DNA from: Brevibacterium sanguinis | Lineage (GTDB): Bacteria > Actinomycetota > Actinomycetes > Actinomycetales > Brevibacteriaceae | Assembly: GCF_003315415.1 (NCBI RefSeq) | Contig: NZ_QNSB01000003.1 | Span: 186,001-250,000 of the forward strand | DNA: 64,000 bases | Reading direction: 5' to 3' | Shown here: positions 52,450-61,979 of the stretch, one piece after another | Numbering within the stretch: position 1 is the stretch's first letter | How the letters are laid out: the number at the start of each line of letters is the position of its first letter | Program-made: the position numbers and the translations under genes | The notes under the pieces: model-generated | Seen by the model: only the letters and a program-made list of their open reading frames with translations | Told to the model about the DNA's origin: nothing | Databases searched by the model: none

Positions 52450-54360
52450 ATGACTGAAGCCATCACGCGACGGGCAGACCGCCGCAACGTAGCAATCGTC
52501 GCCCACGTCGACCACGGCAAGACGACGCTCGTCGACGCCATGCTCCGGCAGACGGGCGTCTTCAGCGAACACGGCGACTTTGCAGAACGCGTCATGGATT
52601 CGGGTGACCTCGAACGCGAGAAGGGCATCACGATCCTCGCGAAGAACACCTCGGTGCTCTACAACGGCCCCTCGGCCGGCGGCGAGCCGATCGTCATCAA
52701 CGTCATCGACACCCCGGGTCACGCCGACTTCGGCGGAGAGGTCGAGCGCGGACTGTCCATGGTCGACGGCGTCGTCCTCCTCGTCGACGCCTCCGAGGGC
52801 CCCCTGCCGCAGACGCGCTTCGTCCTGCGCAAGGCACTGGCCGCGAAGCTGCCCGTCATCCTCGTCATCAACAAGACCGACCGCGCCGATGCGCGCATCG
52901 ACGGCGTCGTCGAGGAGGCCCAGGACCTGCTGCTCGGGCTGGCCTCCGACCTCGCCGACGAGGTCCCCGACCTCGACGTCGACTCCGTGCTCGACGTTCC
53001 CACCGTCTTCGCCGCGGCCAAGGTCGGCGCCGCATCGCTCGAGCAGCCCGCCGACGGCGAGGCCCCGTCGAACCCGGACCTCGAGCCGCTGTTCAAGACG
53101 ATCCTCGAGACCATCCCGGCTCCGGAGATCAACGCCGACGGCATCCTCCAGGCCCATGTCACCAACCTCGACGCCTCGCCGTTCCTCGGTCGGCTCGCGC
53201 TGCTGCGCATCTTCGGCGGCACCCTGCGCAAGGGCCAGCAGGTCGCATGGGCCCGCGGAGACGACATCAGCACCGTGAAGATCACCGAGCTGCTCGAGAC
53301 CCAGGGTCTCGACCGGGTGCCCGCCACCGAGGCCTCGGCCGGTGACATCGTCGCCGTCGCCGGAATCCCCGACATCATGATCGGCGACACCCTCACCGAC
53401 ATCGACAACCCCAAGCCGATGCCGCCCATCGTCATCGACGATCCGGCGATCTCGATGACGATCGGCATCAACACGTCACCGCTCGCCGGACGGGAGAAGG
53501 GCACCAAGGTCACCGCCCGCCAGGTCAAGGACCGTCTCGACGCCGAACTCGTCGGCAACGTCTCGCTCAAGGTCCTGCCCACCGAGCGTCCCGACGCATG
53601 GGAGGTCCAGGGCCGCGGCGAACTGGCGCTGGCCATCCTCGTCGAGCAGATGCGCCGCGAGGGCTTCGAGCTCACCGTCGGCAAGCCGCAGGTCGTCACC
53701 AAGCAGGTCGACGGCAAGGTCCACGAGCCGTTCGAGCACCTGACGATCGACGTCCCGGAGGAGCACCTCGGCGCCGTCACCCAGCTCATGGCCAGCCGCA
53801 AGGGCACGATGGACACGATGACCAACCACGGCACCGGCTGGGTCCGCATGGAGTTCACCGTTCCCGCCCGCGGTCTCATCGGCTTCCGCACCCGGTTCCT
53901 CACCGAGACCCGGGGCACCGGCATCGCGAACTCGATCTCCGCCGGCTACGGACCGTGGGCCGGGCACATCGAGTTCCGGATCAACGGCTCGCTCGTCGCC
54001 GACCGCGCCGGTGCCGTGACCCCGTACGCGCTCATCAACCTCCAGGACCGGGGGACGTTCTTCGTCGAACCGACCTCCGAGGTCTACGAGGGGCAGATCG
54101 TCGGCGAGAACTCGCGCGCCGACGACATGGACGTCAACATCACGAAGGAGAAGAAGCTGACGAACATGCGTTCGGCCTCGGCGGACACCTTCGAGAACCT
54201 CACCCCGCCGCGCAAGCTCACGCTCGAGGAGAGCCTCGAGTTCGCCCGCGAGGACGAATGCGTCGAGGTCACCCCGAGCGCCGTGCGCATCCGCAAGGTC
54301 GAGCTCGACCAGAAGGAGCGCGCGAAGCTCTACTCGAAGATGCGCCGGCAGAACGCCTGA
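52450..54360 (+). CDS. typA: Ribosome-binding translational GTPase TypA/BipA
   Basis: A 636-residue GTPase. [23 protein letters not shown] (G1), [16 protein letters not shown] (G2), [22 protein letters not shown] (G3) and VINKTDR (G4) are intact. [22 protein letters not shown] is the C-terminal domain end. It binds 70S ribosomes and helps assembly or stress adaptation. ATG at 52450 (an in-frame TTG is 3 nt upstream). The following mshB-like gene starts 5 bp after its stop, so the two share a transcript. Confidence 0.96.
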   Translation: MTEAITRRADRRNVAIVAHVDHGKTTLVDAMLRQTGVFSEHGDFAERVMDSGDLEREKGITILAKNTSVLYNGPSAGGEPIVINVIDTPGHADFGGEVERGLSMVDGVVLLVDASEGPLPQTRFVLRKALAAKLPVILVINKTDRADARIDGVVEEAQDLLLGLASDLADEVPDLDVDSVLDVPTVFAAAKVGAASLEQPADGEAPSNPDLEPLFKTILETIPAPEINADGILQAHVTNLDASPFLGRLALLRIFGGTLRKGQQVAWARGDDISTVKITELLETQGLDRVPATEASAGDIVAVAGIPDIMIGDTLTDIDNPKPMPPIVIDDPAISMTIGINTSPLAGREKGTKVTARQVKDRLDAELVGNVSLKVLPTERPDAWEVQGRGELALAILVEQMRREGFELTVGKPQVVTKQVDGKVHEPFEHLTIDVPEEHLGAVTQLMASRKGTMDTMTNHGTGWVRMEFTVPARGLIGFRTRFLTETRGTGIANSISAGYGPWAGHIEFRINGSLVADRAGAVTPYALINLQDRGTFFVEPTSEVYEGQIVGENSRADDMDVNITKEKKLTNMRSASADTFENLTPPRKLTLEESLEFAREDECVEVTPSAVRIRKVELDQKERAKLYSKMRRQNA

Positions 54361-54365
54361 GCACA

Positions 54366-55724
54366 GTGACGCCGAGACCTCGCATCCTGTTCGTGCACGC
54401 TCATCCCGACGATGAGACGATCACGACGGGAGGCACGATCGCAGCCCTCGTCGCCGAAGGAGCGCACGTCACCGTGCTCACGGCGACGAGGGGCGAGGGC
54501 GGAGAGGTGATCCCGCCCGATCTCGCCCACCTCGAGGGCGATCGCGCCGGACTCGCCCGCGTGCGCGAGTCCGAGATCGCCGAGGCGATGGCGGCTCTCG
54601 GTGTGCGCGATCACCGGTTCCTCGGCGGCGCCCGCTCCTACGAGGACTCGGGCATGGCCTGGGGCCCCGACGGGCACGCCGTCGCCGCCCCCGAGGCTCC
54701 CGCGAACGCGCTGTGCTCGGCCGACCTCGGCGACGTCGCCCGGCACATCGCCGAGGTGATCGACGAGGTCCGCCCGCACGCGGTCGTCACGTACTCCGCC
54801 AACGGCGGGTACGGTCATCCCGATCATGTGCGCGTCCACGAGGCGACGCTCGCGGCCGTGGAGTCCGCGGCGTGGAGGACCGGCCGGCTGCTCTTCGTCG
54901 AGGTCCCCGCCGAGGTGGCCGAGGAGATGTTCGACCCCGAGCAGCCGGGCTTCGCCGAGACCGGATTCTCCCCGGCGACGATGATCCCGACCAAGGCGCC
55001 GGAGGGGGAGATCGTCATCGCCCAGGACATCTCCGACGTCCTCGCCGCCAAGCGCGCGGCGCTGGCCGCCCATCGCACCCAGGTCTCGGTCTCCGGCGGG
55101 TTCTACGCGCTGTCCAACGCGGTGGGCACGAAGCTCATCGACCACGAGTACTACTCCATCGGGGCCGGTGAGCCGATCGCATCGGCCACGCCGCTGTCGA
55201 TGACCGGCTACGCCCCGCACATCCTCACCGGCCTCGACCTCGACGCCGTCGAGGCGGCGAACCGGGATCCCGCGGCCGAACCGGGCGGGACGGCGGCCGG
55301 CCCCGGGGAGGGCCTGCGCCGACGCCGCCGGGAACCGCGGAAGCCGGGCATCCTCGCCTGGATCCACGCCGGACTGCTCGGCATCCTCATCGGGGCGCTG
55401 GGAGCACTCCAGCACCTCAACGTCAGCGTCGTCCACCTCGGCGGGATGCCGATCATCCTGCCCTGGGGGCTGGCACTGGCCCTGCTGCTGGCCGCGTGCG
55501 GTCTCTGGCACCTCAAGACCCTCTACCGGGGATCGGGCCCGATGCTCCTCGCGGCGTTCGTCATCGCGATCCTCTCCTACCTGCTCGGTCAGCCGCAGCT
55601 GCTGCCGGGATCGGACGTCATCGTCACCGGCACGGTCCGCTCCGCCGTGTGGCTGCTCGGGCCGATGCTCCTCGCCGCCGTGTTCGCCTTCGTCAGGGTG
55701 CCGCGCGGACAGCCGTCCCGATAG
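54366..55724 (+). CDS. mshB: MshB-type deacetylase fused to a four-helix membrane domain
   Basis: A 452-residue protein. Residues 1-300 are an LmbE/PIG-L deacetylase with HAHPDDE (residues about 11-17) and GYGHPDHVRVH, plus the TATRGEGGEVI segment of mycothiol-pathway MshB, which deacetylates GlcNAc-inositol. After a Pro/Arg-rich hinge, residues about 335-445 form four hydrophobic helices resembling DUF6113 proteins, which in other actinobacteria are encoded as a separate gene beside mshB. The fusion has no stop or frameshift. GTG start; downstream gene likely shares promoter TAGACT at its stop. Confidence 0.87.
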   Translation: MTPRPRILFVHAHPDDETITTGGTIAALVAEGAHVTVLTATRGEGGEVIPPDLAHLEGDRAGLARVRESEIAEAMAALGVRDHRFLGGARSYEDSGMAWGPDGHAVAAPEAPANALCSADLGDVARHIAEVIDEVRPHAVVTYSANGGYGHPDHVRVHEATLAAVESAAWRTGRLLFVEVPAEVAEEMFDPEQPGFAETGFSPATMIPTKAPEGEIVIAQDISDVLAAKRAALAAHRTQVSVSGGFYALSNAVGTKLIDHEYYSIGAGEPIASATPLSMTGYAPHILTGLDLDAVEAANRDPAAEPGGTAAGPGEGLRRRRREPRKPGILAWIHAGLLGILIGALGALQHLNVSVVHLGGMPIILPWGLALALLLAACGLWHLKTLYRGSGPMLLAAFVIAILSYLLGQPQLLPGSDVIVTGTVRSAVWLLGPMLLAAVFAFVRVPRGQPSR

Positions 55725-55727
55725 ACT
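55722..55727 (+). promoter_or_regulatory. Candidate -10 box TAGACT for the VanW gene
   Basis: TAGACT overlaps the mshB stop codon and lies 27 nt before the ATG at 55755, which has a GGAGA site. Confidence 0.45.
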
Positions 55728-55754
55728 GGTGGGCAGATTCCGCCCCGATGGAGA

Positions 55755-57491
55755 ATGATGCCGAAACTCGACACGTCGACCCCCGATGACCCCACGACGC
55801 GCGATCCCCGCAGAAGGCAGTGGACGATCGCGCTCCTCGTGCTGGTCGGGCTCGCCCTCGCCTACATCGCCATCGGCTTCCTCAGCGGGCGCGTCGTCGC
55901 CCCCGGAACCACCGTCGCCGGGGTCGACATCGGCGGCAAGGGCGCCGACGACGCCGAGGCGGCACTGAGCTCCGAGCTCTCGGAGAGGGCGGCCGCGGAC
56001 ATCGAACTCTCCTCCGCGGATGCCACCGCCACCCTGTCGCCGGAGAAGGCCGGACTCGGCCTCGACGTCCCGGCCACGGTCGGCCAGGTCACCGGCTTCA
56101 CCCTCGATCCCACCGTCATCGCCGATCGCCTCTTCGGCGACGACGAGGTCGCTCCCGTCATCGACGTCGATGAGGAGGCGTTCTCCGCCGAAGCGCCGAA
56201 GGTGACCAAGGCCCTCGAGGTCGAACCCGTGAACGCCGAGGTCACCTACGACAAGACGACCCCGAAGCTCACGGAGGCCGTGACCGGCCAGACCGTCGAC
56301 GACGAGCAGCTGCTCCGCGCGATCGACCACTCCTGGCTGCGCACCGACGAGCCCGTCGAGGTCGAGGCCACGGCGGTCGACCCCGACATCACCACCGCCG
56401 AGGCGCAGGAGGTCGTCGACGGGTTCGCCGCCGACGCCGTCGCCCGCCCACTCACCGTCCGGGCCGAGCCCGGCGACGACGCCGGCTCCGAGGTCAAGGC
56501 CGGGGACCTCACCGTCGAACCGGAGGTCGTGGCCAAGACGCTCGGCTTCGAGGCCAAGGATTCAGCACTCGTGCCCGTCTTCGACGAGAAGGCGCTGCGC
56601 ACGGAGGTGCTGGCCGACAACGAGGAGATCGGACGACCCGCCGAGGACGCGACGTTCCGGATCGTCGACGGCAAGCCCGAGGTCGTCGAGGCGAAGACAG
56701 GGATCGGGATCAAGGGCGAGGACCTCTCGCAGGCGGTCCTCGACGCGATCAAGGGAGACGAGGACAAGGCCCAGGTCAGCCTGGAGACGGTCGAACCCGA
56801 ATTCACCACCGAGGAGGCGAGGAAGGCGGACGTGTCCGACGTCGTCTCCGAGTTCTCCACCGCGTACGATTCATCCCCCAACCGGGACAACAACCTCCGG
56901 GTGGCCTCGCGGAAGGTCTCCGGAACCGTCCTCCAGCCCGGCGAGCAGTTCTCCCTCAACGAGACGCTCGGCCAGCGCACGGCGGCGAACGGCTACAAGC
57001 CGGCCGGGGTGATCTCCGAGGGGCAGATGAAGGAGGACTTCGGCGGGGGAGTCTCGCAGGTGTCGACCACGCTGTTCAACGCCGCGTTCTTCGCCGGCTT
57101 CGAACTCGACGAGCACCGGGCCCACTCCCGCTACATCTCGCGCTACCCCGAGGGTCGGGAGACGACCCTGGACTGGTCCTCGATCGACCTCAAGTTCACC
57201 AACACGTCGAAGACGCCGGTCGTGCTCGACATGCACCTGTCCGGGGGCAAGGTCCACGCGAAGGTGTTCGGGGTCAAGACCCTCGAGGTCGAGGCCGACG
57301 CCTCCGAGCGCTACAACTTCACCTCACCGGCGACGATCACCGAGTCCGGTCCCGACTGCACCCCGCAGTCCCCGCGCGAGGGCTGGTCGATCAAGATCAC
57401 CCGGACGATGAAGGAGATCGGCTCGGGCAAGGAGACGAAGGACTCGTTCGTCACCGTCTACCGCCCCGTCAACAAGGTCGAGTGCAAGTAG
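55755..57491 (+). CDS. VanW-domain cell-envelope protein with PG-binding-4 repeats
   Basis: A 578-residue protein: cytoplasmic tail of about 20 residues, one membrane helix (ALLVLVGLALAYIAIGFLSGR), then at least two tandem outside domains of the PG_binding_4/YkuD-preceding type (about residues 50-365), then a VanW domain (EFSTAYDSSPNRDNNLRVASRKVSGTVLQPGEQFSLNETLG... DFGGGVSQVSTTLFNAAFFAG) to the end. It should act on or bind peptidoglycan from the outer side of the membrane. VanW activity is not established. Confidence 0.88.
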   Translation: MMPKLDTSTPDDPTTRDPRRRQWTIALLVLVGLALAYIAIGFLSGRVVAPGTTVAGVDIGGKGADDAEAALSSELSERAAADIELSSADATATLSPEKAGLGLDVPATVGQVTGFTLDPTVIADRLFGDDEVAPVIDVDEEAFSAEAPKVTKALEVEPVNAEVTYDKTTPKLTEAVTGQTVDDEQLLRAIDHSWLRTDEPVEVEATAVDPDITTAEAQEVVDGFAADAVARPLTVRAEPGDDAGSEVKAGDLTVEPEVVAKTLGFEAKDSALVPVFDEKALRTEVLADNEEIGRPAEDATFRIVDGKPEVVEAKTGIGIKGEDLSQAVLDAIKGDEDKAQVSLETVEPEFTTEEARKADVSDVVSEFSTAYDSSPNRDNNLRVASRKVSGTVLQPGEQFSLNETLGQRTAANGYKPAGVISEGQMKEDFGGGVSQVSTTLFNAAFFAGFELDEHRAHSRYISRYPEGRETTLDWSSIDLKFTNTSKTPVVLDMHLSGGKVHAKVFGVKTLEVEADASERYNFTSPATITESGPDCTPQSPREGWSIKITRTMKEIGSGKETKDSFVTVYRPVNKVECK

Positions 57492-57524
57492 CGGATCGGA
57501 GTCGATCCGGGCGGCCCGGCCGCC
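57492..57524 (+). terminator. Double hairpin after the VanW gene
   Basis: CGGATC/GATCCG (57492-57509) is followed directly by GGCGGC-CCG-GCCGCC (57510-57524), in a 43-bp convergent gap. Confidence 0.55.
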
Positions 57525-57534
57525 GTGACGCAGC

Positions 57535-58602
57535 TCAGCCGAGCGCGGCGTACCAATACCGGTGACGGACCGTGGCGCCGAGTGAGGCGAAGAGGGCCAG
57601 CGAGGCCTCGTTCGTCGACTCGATGTCGACGAGATAGGACCGGACCCCACGGGTGGCGAGGAGCGCGCACGTCGCGACGACGACCGACCGGCCGGCCCCG
57701 CGCCGACGCAGATCAGGCCGGGTGATGAGATTGGTGATGACGCCCCACTTGTTGCGCTCGACGACCCGGCAGGCGGACACGAGCGACCGGCTGCCGTCGG
57801 GATGCTCGGCGTAGGCGGTGACGAACTGGCAGGGATCGGCGGCCTCGATGAGGTCGGGGAACTCGTCGCCCTCCTCCCGCTCACTCGTCCACGCGGCATA
57901 GTGGGTCGGCGTCGGCTCCTCGCTGACGACGATCGAGAGTCCGGGCAGTGCCGCGTCACTGGGGCTCGTCACCCGGCCGGCCGCCTCGGCGGTGGCCCCC
58001 GTGAGCAGGAACGTCGCCGGCGAGGGCGTGTACCCGCGTGCGGACAGCAGCGGACCGAGGCCCGCGCACGCCTCGGCGAGCACGGGGGTATCGTCGGCAG
58101 AGTAGATCTGGACCTGAGCGGGCCGCCCGCGGGAGGAGTACCAGGCCTCGACCGCGTCGAGGCTCTGCTCCCAGCCCATCCCGGTCTCCATCACGGGCAG
58201 CGCGCTGTTGGCCCGCCTCGTCGCCGAGGACGAGCTGCGCAGCAGCCACCCCTTCTGGAGCAGTCCGATGTCGTCGTCGGCGTCCCTGCTCTCATTGCGC
58301 AGGTTCTCGACGTGGAGCCAGGAGATGTCGCGGGGCAGCCATGCGGCCGCGGAGATCCGCCGCAGGTCGACGGCGGAGACGATCTCGTGCGTCCGCCCGC
58401 TGCGGGTGGGGGCGGGCGGGACCTCGTGGACGAGGAGGATCCGGTCGCGGGGGACGACGACGGGACCGCGCTTGGTCTCGATCTCGACGGCGACCTCGTC
58501 GACGCCGCGCACGATCCCGAGCGCATCCGTCGAGCCATGGCTCTCGCCGGCCTCCAGCGCATACCGTACGACCACCCTGCGTCCGGGCTGCAGTTCGTCC
58601 AC
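57535..58602 (-). CDS. GNAT family N-acetyltransferase with N-terminal barrel domain
   Basis: A 355-residue protein. The start carries a small SH3/RNA-barrel-like domain (VVVRYALEAGESHGSTDALGIVRGVDEVAVEIETKRGPVVVPRDRILLVHEVPP). The C-terminal third is GNAT: WGVITNLITRPDLRRRGAGRSVVVATCALLATRGVRSYLVDIESTNEASLALFASLG, where RRRGAGR is the acetyl-CoA loop. Acetylation target unknown. GTG at 58602 has GGAGG 8 nt upstream; the open frame runs on to 58839 through the fdxA promoter. Confidence 0.83.
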   Translation of the reverse strand: MDELQPGRRVVVRYALEAGESHGSTDALGIVRGVDEVAVEIETKRGPVVVPRDRILLVHEVPPAPTRSGRTHEIVSAVDLRRISAAAWLPRDISWLHVENLRNESRDADDDIGLLQKGWLLRSSSSATRRANSALPVMETGMGWEQSLDAVEAWYSSRGRPAQVQIYSADDTPVLAEACAGLGPLLSARGYTPSPATFLLTGATAEAAGRVTSPSDAALPGLSIVVSEEPTPTHYAAWTSEREEGDEFPDLIEAADPCQFVTAYAEHPDGSRSLVSACRVVERNKWGVITNLITRPDLRRRGAGRSVVVATCALLATRGVRSYLVDIESTNEASLALFASLGATVRHRYWYAALG

Positions 58603-58703
58603 TCTTCGTCCTCCGCTCGTTCGGGCGATACCGTCCCACTCTAGGACAGGTGGGTCGATGCAACGCGGATCACTCGGCCGCTGTGGACATCGGGGGACCG
58701 CAA

Positions 58704-58730
58704 GGGCGTATTGTATGACTGCATACGCCC
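58704..58730 (+). promoter_or_regulatory. Palindrome over the fdxA promoter
   Basis: GGGCGTAT (58704-58711) and ATACGCCC (58723-58730) form an 8-bp inverted repeat with an 11-nt spacer. TATTGT (58709-58714) is a plausible -10 box inside it, so a repressor or redox sensor binding here would block transcription. Ribosome site GGAGGAG is at 58748-58754. Confidence 0.55.
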
Positions 58731-58762
58731 ATGTCCTGAGCACTTCCGGAGGAGTCCCACCA

Positions 58763-59086
58763 GTGACGTACATCATCGCCCAGCCCTGCGTCGACCTCAA
58801 GGACAAGGCCTGTGTCGACGAATGCCCCGTCGACTGCATCTACGAAGGTGAGCGCAGCCTCTACATCCACCCCGACGAGTGCGTCGACTGCGGCGCCTGC
58901 GAACCCGTGTGCCCCGTCGAGGCCATCTACTACGAGGACGACGTCCCCGAGGAATGGTCGGAGTACTACAAGGCCAACGTCGAGTTCTTCGACGACCTCG
59001 GCTCCCCGGGCGGCGCCGCGAAGCTCGGCAACACCGGGAAGGACCACCCGATCATCGCCGCTCTCCCGCCGCAGCAGAACGACTGA
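58763..59086 (+). CDS. fdxA: Seven-iron ferredoxin (FdxA type)
   Basis: A 107-residue ferredoxin. Cys9, Cys17, Cys21 and Cys25, then Cys40, Cys43, Cys46 and Cys50 (CVDCGACEPVC) fit one 3Fe-4S and one 4Fe-4S cluster. The C-terminal half (YYEDDVPEEWSEYYKANVEFF) matches actinobacterial FdxA. It carries electrons at low potential. GTG start with GGAGGAG 8 nt upstream. Only 3 bp separate it from dapC, a pairing conserved in many actinobacteria. Confidence 0.96.
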   Translation: MTYIIAQPCVDLKDKACVDECPVDCIYEGERSLYIHPDECVDCGACEPVCPVEAIYYEDDVPEEWSEYYKANVEFFDDLGSPGGAAKLGNTGKDHPIIAALPPQQND

Positions 59087-59089
59087 GGC

Positions 59090-60211
59090 ATGGCAGCGCG
59101 ATTCGGCCTCGACCTGCCCGACTATCCCTGGGACCGGCTCACTCCCTACCGGCAGCGCGCCGCCGAGCACTCCGGCGGAGTCTGCGATCTGTCGATCGGC
59201 ACTCCCGTCGACCCCACTCCGCTGGTGATCCGGGACGCTCTGGCCGCGGCGGGAGATGCCCACGGGTACCCGACGACGGCCGGTACGGATGAGCTCAGGG
59301 CGTCCATCGCCTGGTGGTACGAGCACTGGCACGGTGTGACCCTCGACCCGAGCGCCGAGGTGCTGCCGACGATCGGCTCGAAGGAGCTCGTCGCGTGGCT
59401 GCCCACGCTGCTGGGCCTGCGGCAGGCGGGACTGGCCGTGGCCTGCCCGCACGCCGCCTACCCGACCTATGAGATGGGGGCGACGATCGCCGGGGTCGAG
59501 TGCGTGCGCCTCGACGCCGCCGAGATCCTCGCCGGCGCCTCGCTCGAGGGGATCGGTCTGCTGTGGATCAACACTCCCGGGAATCCCACGGGCGAGGTCC
59601 TCGACCCCGACACCCTCGCCGAGGTGGTGCGCCGGGCCCGGGCCGCCGGGGTCGTCCTCGCCTCGGACGAATGCTACGGACTGCTCAACTGGGAGTCCGA
59701 CGATCCGGCGCCGACCGTGCTCTCGGCCACCGGCACGGACCGCACCGGCGTGCTCAGCGTCTACTCGATGTCGAAGCAGTCGAACCTCGCCGGCTACCGA
59801 GCGGCGTTCGTCGCCGGTGATCGCAACCTCATCGCCGACCTCACCCGCACCCGCAAGCACGCCGGGATGATCGTCCCCTTCCCCGTGCAGGCCGCGATGA
59901 TCGCCGGTCTGCGCGACACCGCGCATGTCAACGAGCAGAAGGAGCTCTACCGCGCCCGCAGGGACCGGCTGCGTCCCGCCCTCGAGAACTACGGATTCCG
60001 TATCGATCACTCGTCTGCAGGACTGTATCTGTGGGCGACCTTGGGCGAAGACTGCTGGAATTCGTTGTCGCGACTGGCGGATCTCGGAATCGTGGCAGGA
60101 CCTGGCGCATTCTACGGCACGGCTGCGGAGCCCTATGTGCGGATTGCGCTCACCGCGTCCGATGAGCGGATCGCGGCCGCCGCGGACCGGCTCGAGGCCG
60201 CTGCCGGCTGA
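59090..60211 (+). CDS. dapC: Succinyldiaminopimelate transaminase
   Basis: A 373-residue class I/II aminotransferase that makes N-succinyl-diaminopimelate. LPDYPWDRLTPYRQRAAEHSGGVCDLSIGTPVDPTP is the DapC start. NTPGNPTGEVLD and SDECYGLLNW are conserved, and SVYSMSKQSNLAGYRAAFVAGD holds the PLP lysine. Its position 3 bp after fdxA and near dapD/dapE supports the role in lysine and peptidoglycan supply. Confidence 0.94.
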   Translation: MAARFGLDLPDYPWDRLTPYRQRAAEHSGGVCDLSIGTPVDPTPLVIRDALAAAGDAHGYPTTAGTDELRASIAWWYEHWHGVTLDPSAEVLPTIGSKELVAWLPTLLGLRQAGLAVACPHAAYPTYEMGATIAGVECVRLDAAEILAGASLEGIGLLWINTPGNPTGEVLDPDTLAEVVRRARAAGVVLASDECYGLLNWESDDPAPTVLSATGTDRTGVLSVYSMSKQSNLAGYRAAFVAGDRNLIADLTRTRKHAGMIVPFPVQAAMIAGLRDTAHVNEQKELYRARRDRLRPALENYGFRIDHSSAGLYLWATLGEDCWNSLSRLADLGIVAGPGAFYGTAAEPYVRIALTASDERIAAAADRLEAAAG

Positions 60212-60458
60212 GCCCGGAGTGAGCGACGGCTCAGTGGCCACCGAGTGGTTCGTCAGCGCCGCCTGACAACGCGAACGGGCTGATCATCGCCCTCGTGAGA
60301 CACGTGATCCGGCGCATTTCCCATGTTCACTGCGGTTACTGGGCAGTAGGTGCGGGGTGCGATGATTTTCCGAATCGGAATGCAGTCGGTAGTCTTTGAG
60401 GGAATTGTGCACTGCACCTCAGGATGTTCTTGGGGTGGCTCTACGGTGAGGAGACCAT
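60212..60458 (+). promoter_or_regulatory. gltA leader region
   Basis: TAGTCT (60390-60395) with a weak TTTTCC -35 (60366-60371) is the best promoter candidate. GTGCA-C-TGCAC (60407-60417) is a small palindrome just after it and could be an operator. The ribosome site GGTGAGGAG lies at 60445-60453. Confidence 0.4.
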
Positions 60459-61742
60459 ATGCCAACGGAAGCGAACCTCAGGATCGCCGATACCGAGCTG
60501 ACACTGCCCGAGGTGTCATCGTCCGCGGGCAACAACGGATATCGCATCGGTTCCCTGCTGAGCGAGACCGGCGCGGTCACCTACGATCCGGGATTCGCCA
60601 ACACGGCATCGACCTCGTCGTCCATCACCTACATCGACGGCGATGCGGGTGTGCTCCAGTATCGTGGGTATCCGATCGAGCAGCTGGCGGAACAGTCGAA
60701 CTTCGTCGAGGTCTGCTACCTCCTCATCCACGGCGAACTCCCGACGCAGGAGCAGTACGACGCGTTCGACGCGCGACTGCGCGGCCACACGATCGTCCAC
60801 GAGGACCTCCGCCGATTCTTCCGGGCGTTCCCGTACGACGCCCACCCGATGCCCATGGTGGCAGCCGCGGTCGCCGCTTTGTCGACTTTCTACCAAGGTG
60901 ACCTCGATGTCTTTGACGAGGGGCAGATCGAGACCTCGACCTTCCGCCTGCTCGCGAAGATGCCGACCATCGCGGCGCTGGCCCACCGGAAGAACATGGG
61001 CCTGCCCGTCATCCATCCCGACAACTCGCTGAGCCTGGTCGAGAACTTCCTCCGGGTCAACTTCGGAGTGCCGAGCGAGCCCTACGAGCCGGACCCGCTG
61101 GCGGTCAAGGCAATGGACCAGCTGTTCATCCTCCACGCCGACCATGAGCAGAACTGCTCGACGTCGACCGTGCGCCTCGTCGGATCGTCGCAGGCCAACC
61201 TGTTCCAGTCGATCTCCGCGGGAGTCAACGCGCTGGCCGGCCCGCTGCACGGCGGAGCGAACTCGGCAGTGCTCGAGATGCTCCAGAAGATCGCGGCCTC
61301 CGACGACGGTCCGAAGAAGTTCATGGAGCGGGTGAAGAACAAGGAGGACGGAGTCCGCCTCATGGGGTTCGGACACCGCGTCTACAAGAACTACGATCCG
61401 CGCGCGAAGATCATCAAGAAGACCGCCGACGAGGTCCTCGCTCGCTCCGGCGGCGATCCGCTGCTCGAGCTCGCCCAGCAGCTCGAGGAGATCGCGCTGG
61501 CCGACGACTACTTCGTCGAGCGCAAGCTCTACCCGAACGTCGACTTCTACACGGGACTCATCTACAAGGCGCTCGGGTTCCCGACGAACATGTTCACCGT
61601 GCTGTTCGCCGTCGGGCGGCTACCCGGCTGGATCGCGCAGTGGCGTGAGATGATCAACGACCCGGAGACGAAGATCGGCCGTCCGCGCCAGATCTACACC
61701 GGTGCCTACTCACGCGAGTACACCACCATCGACGCCCGCTGA
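60459..61742 (+). CDS. gltA: Citrate synthase
   Basis: A 427-residue type II citrate synthase condensing acetyl-CoA and oxaloacetate. ITYIDGDAGVLQYRGYPIEQLAE is the N-terminal motif; DHEQNCSTSTVRLVGSSQANLFQSISAGVNALAGPLHGGAN holds the first catalytic histidine region, and MGFGHRVYKNYDPRAKIIKK the second. YPNVDFYTGLIYKALGFP and IGRPRQIYTG close it. No neighbour is coupled. The hairpin at 61849-61906 is likely its terminator. Confidence 0.97.
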   Translation: MPTEANLRIADTELTLPEVSSSAGNNGYRIGSLLSETGAVTYDPGFANTASTSSSITYIDGDAGVLQYRGYPIEQLAEQSNFVEVCYLLIHGELPTQEQYDAFDARLRGHTIVHEDLRRFFRAFPYDAHPMPMVAAAVAALSTFYQGDLDVFDEGQIETSTFRLLAKMPTIAALAHRKNMGLPVIHPDNSLSLVENFLRVNFGVPSEPYEPDPLAVKAMDQLFILHADHEQNCSTSTVRLVGSSQANLFQSISAGVNALAGPLHGGANSAVLEMLQKIAASDDGPKKFMERVKNKEDGVRLMGFGHRVYKNYDPRAKIIKKTADEVLARSGGDPLLELAQQLEEIALADDYFVERKLYPNVDFYTGLIYKALGFPTNMFTVLFAVGRLPGWIAQWREMINDPETKIGRPRQIYTGAYSREYTTIDAR

Positions 61743-61848
61743 CGGCGAGCGTCGGCGGCTGACGCGTTCGCTGCTTTCGCCTGGTGAGAGCGTCGGCGGC
61801 GCGAGTTCAGCGACTGGTGCCGTCGCAACTTGTGTCACGCCAGCTTGT

Positions 61849-61906
61849 CCTACATGTAGCGCCACTCCACCCCTGTGCAGCGGGGCGGAGTGGCGCTAAG
61901 TGTAGG
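61849..61906 (+). terminator. Long interrupted palindrome after gltA
   Basis: TAGCGCCACTCC (61857-61868) pairs exactly with 61887-61898. Outer CCTACA/TGTAGG and inner CCCC/GGGG pair too, after 1-2 nt mismatches, giving over 20 bp. It lies 107 bp beyond the stop of gltA with no T-tract. It may be a terminator or an interspersed palindrome. Before it, GAGCGTCGGCGG occurs twice (near 61747 and 61788). Confidence 0.55.
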
Positions 61907-61979
61907 TATTGCGGGGGAGTGTCCGGATTGCGGTGTGCGGTGCGGACAGCCGGCCGCGAGCCGGCACGGCCGATCCGGG

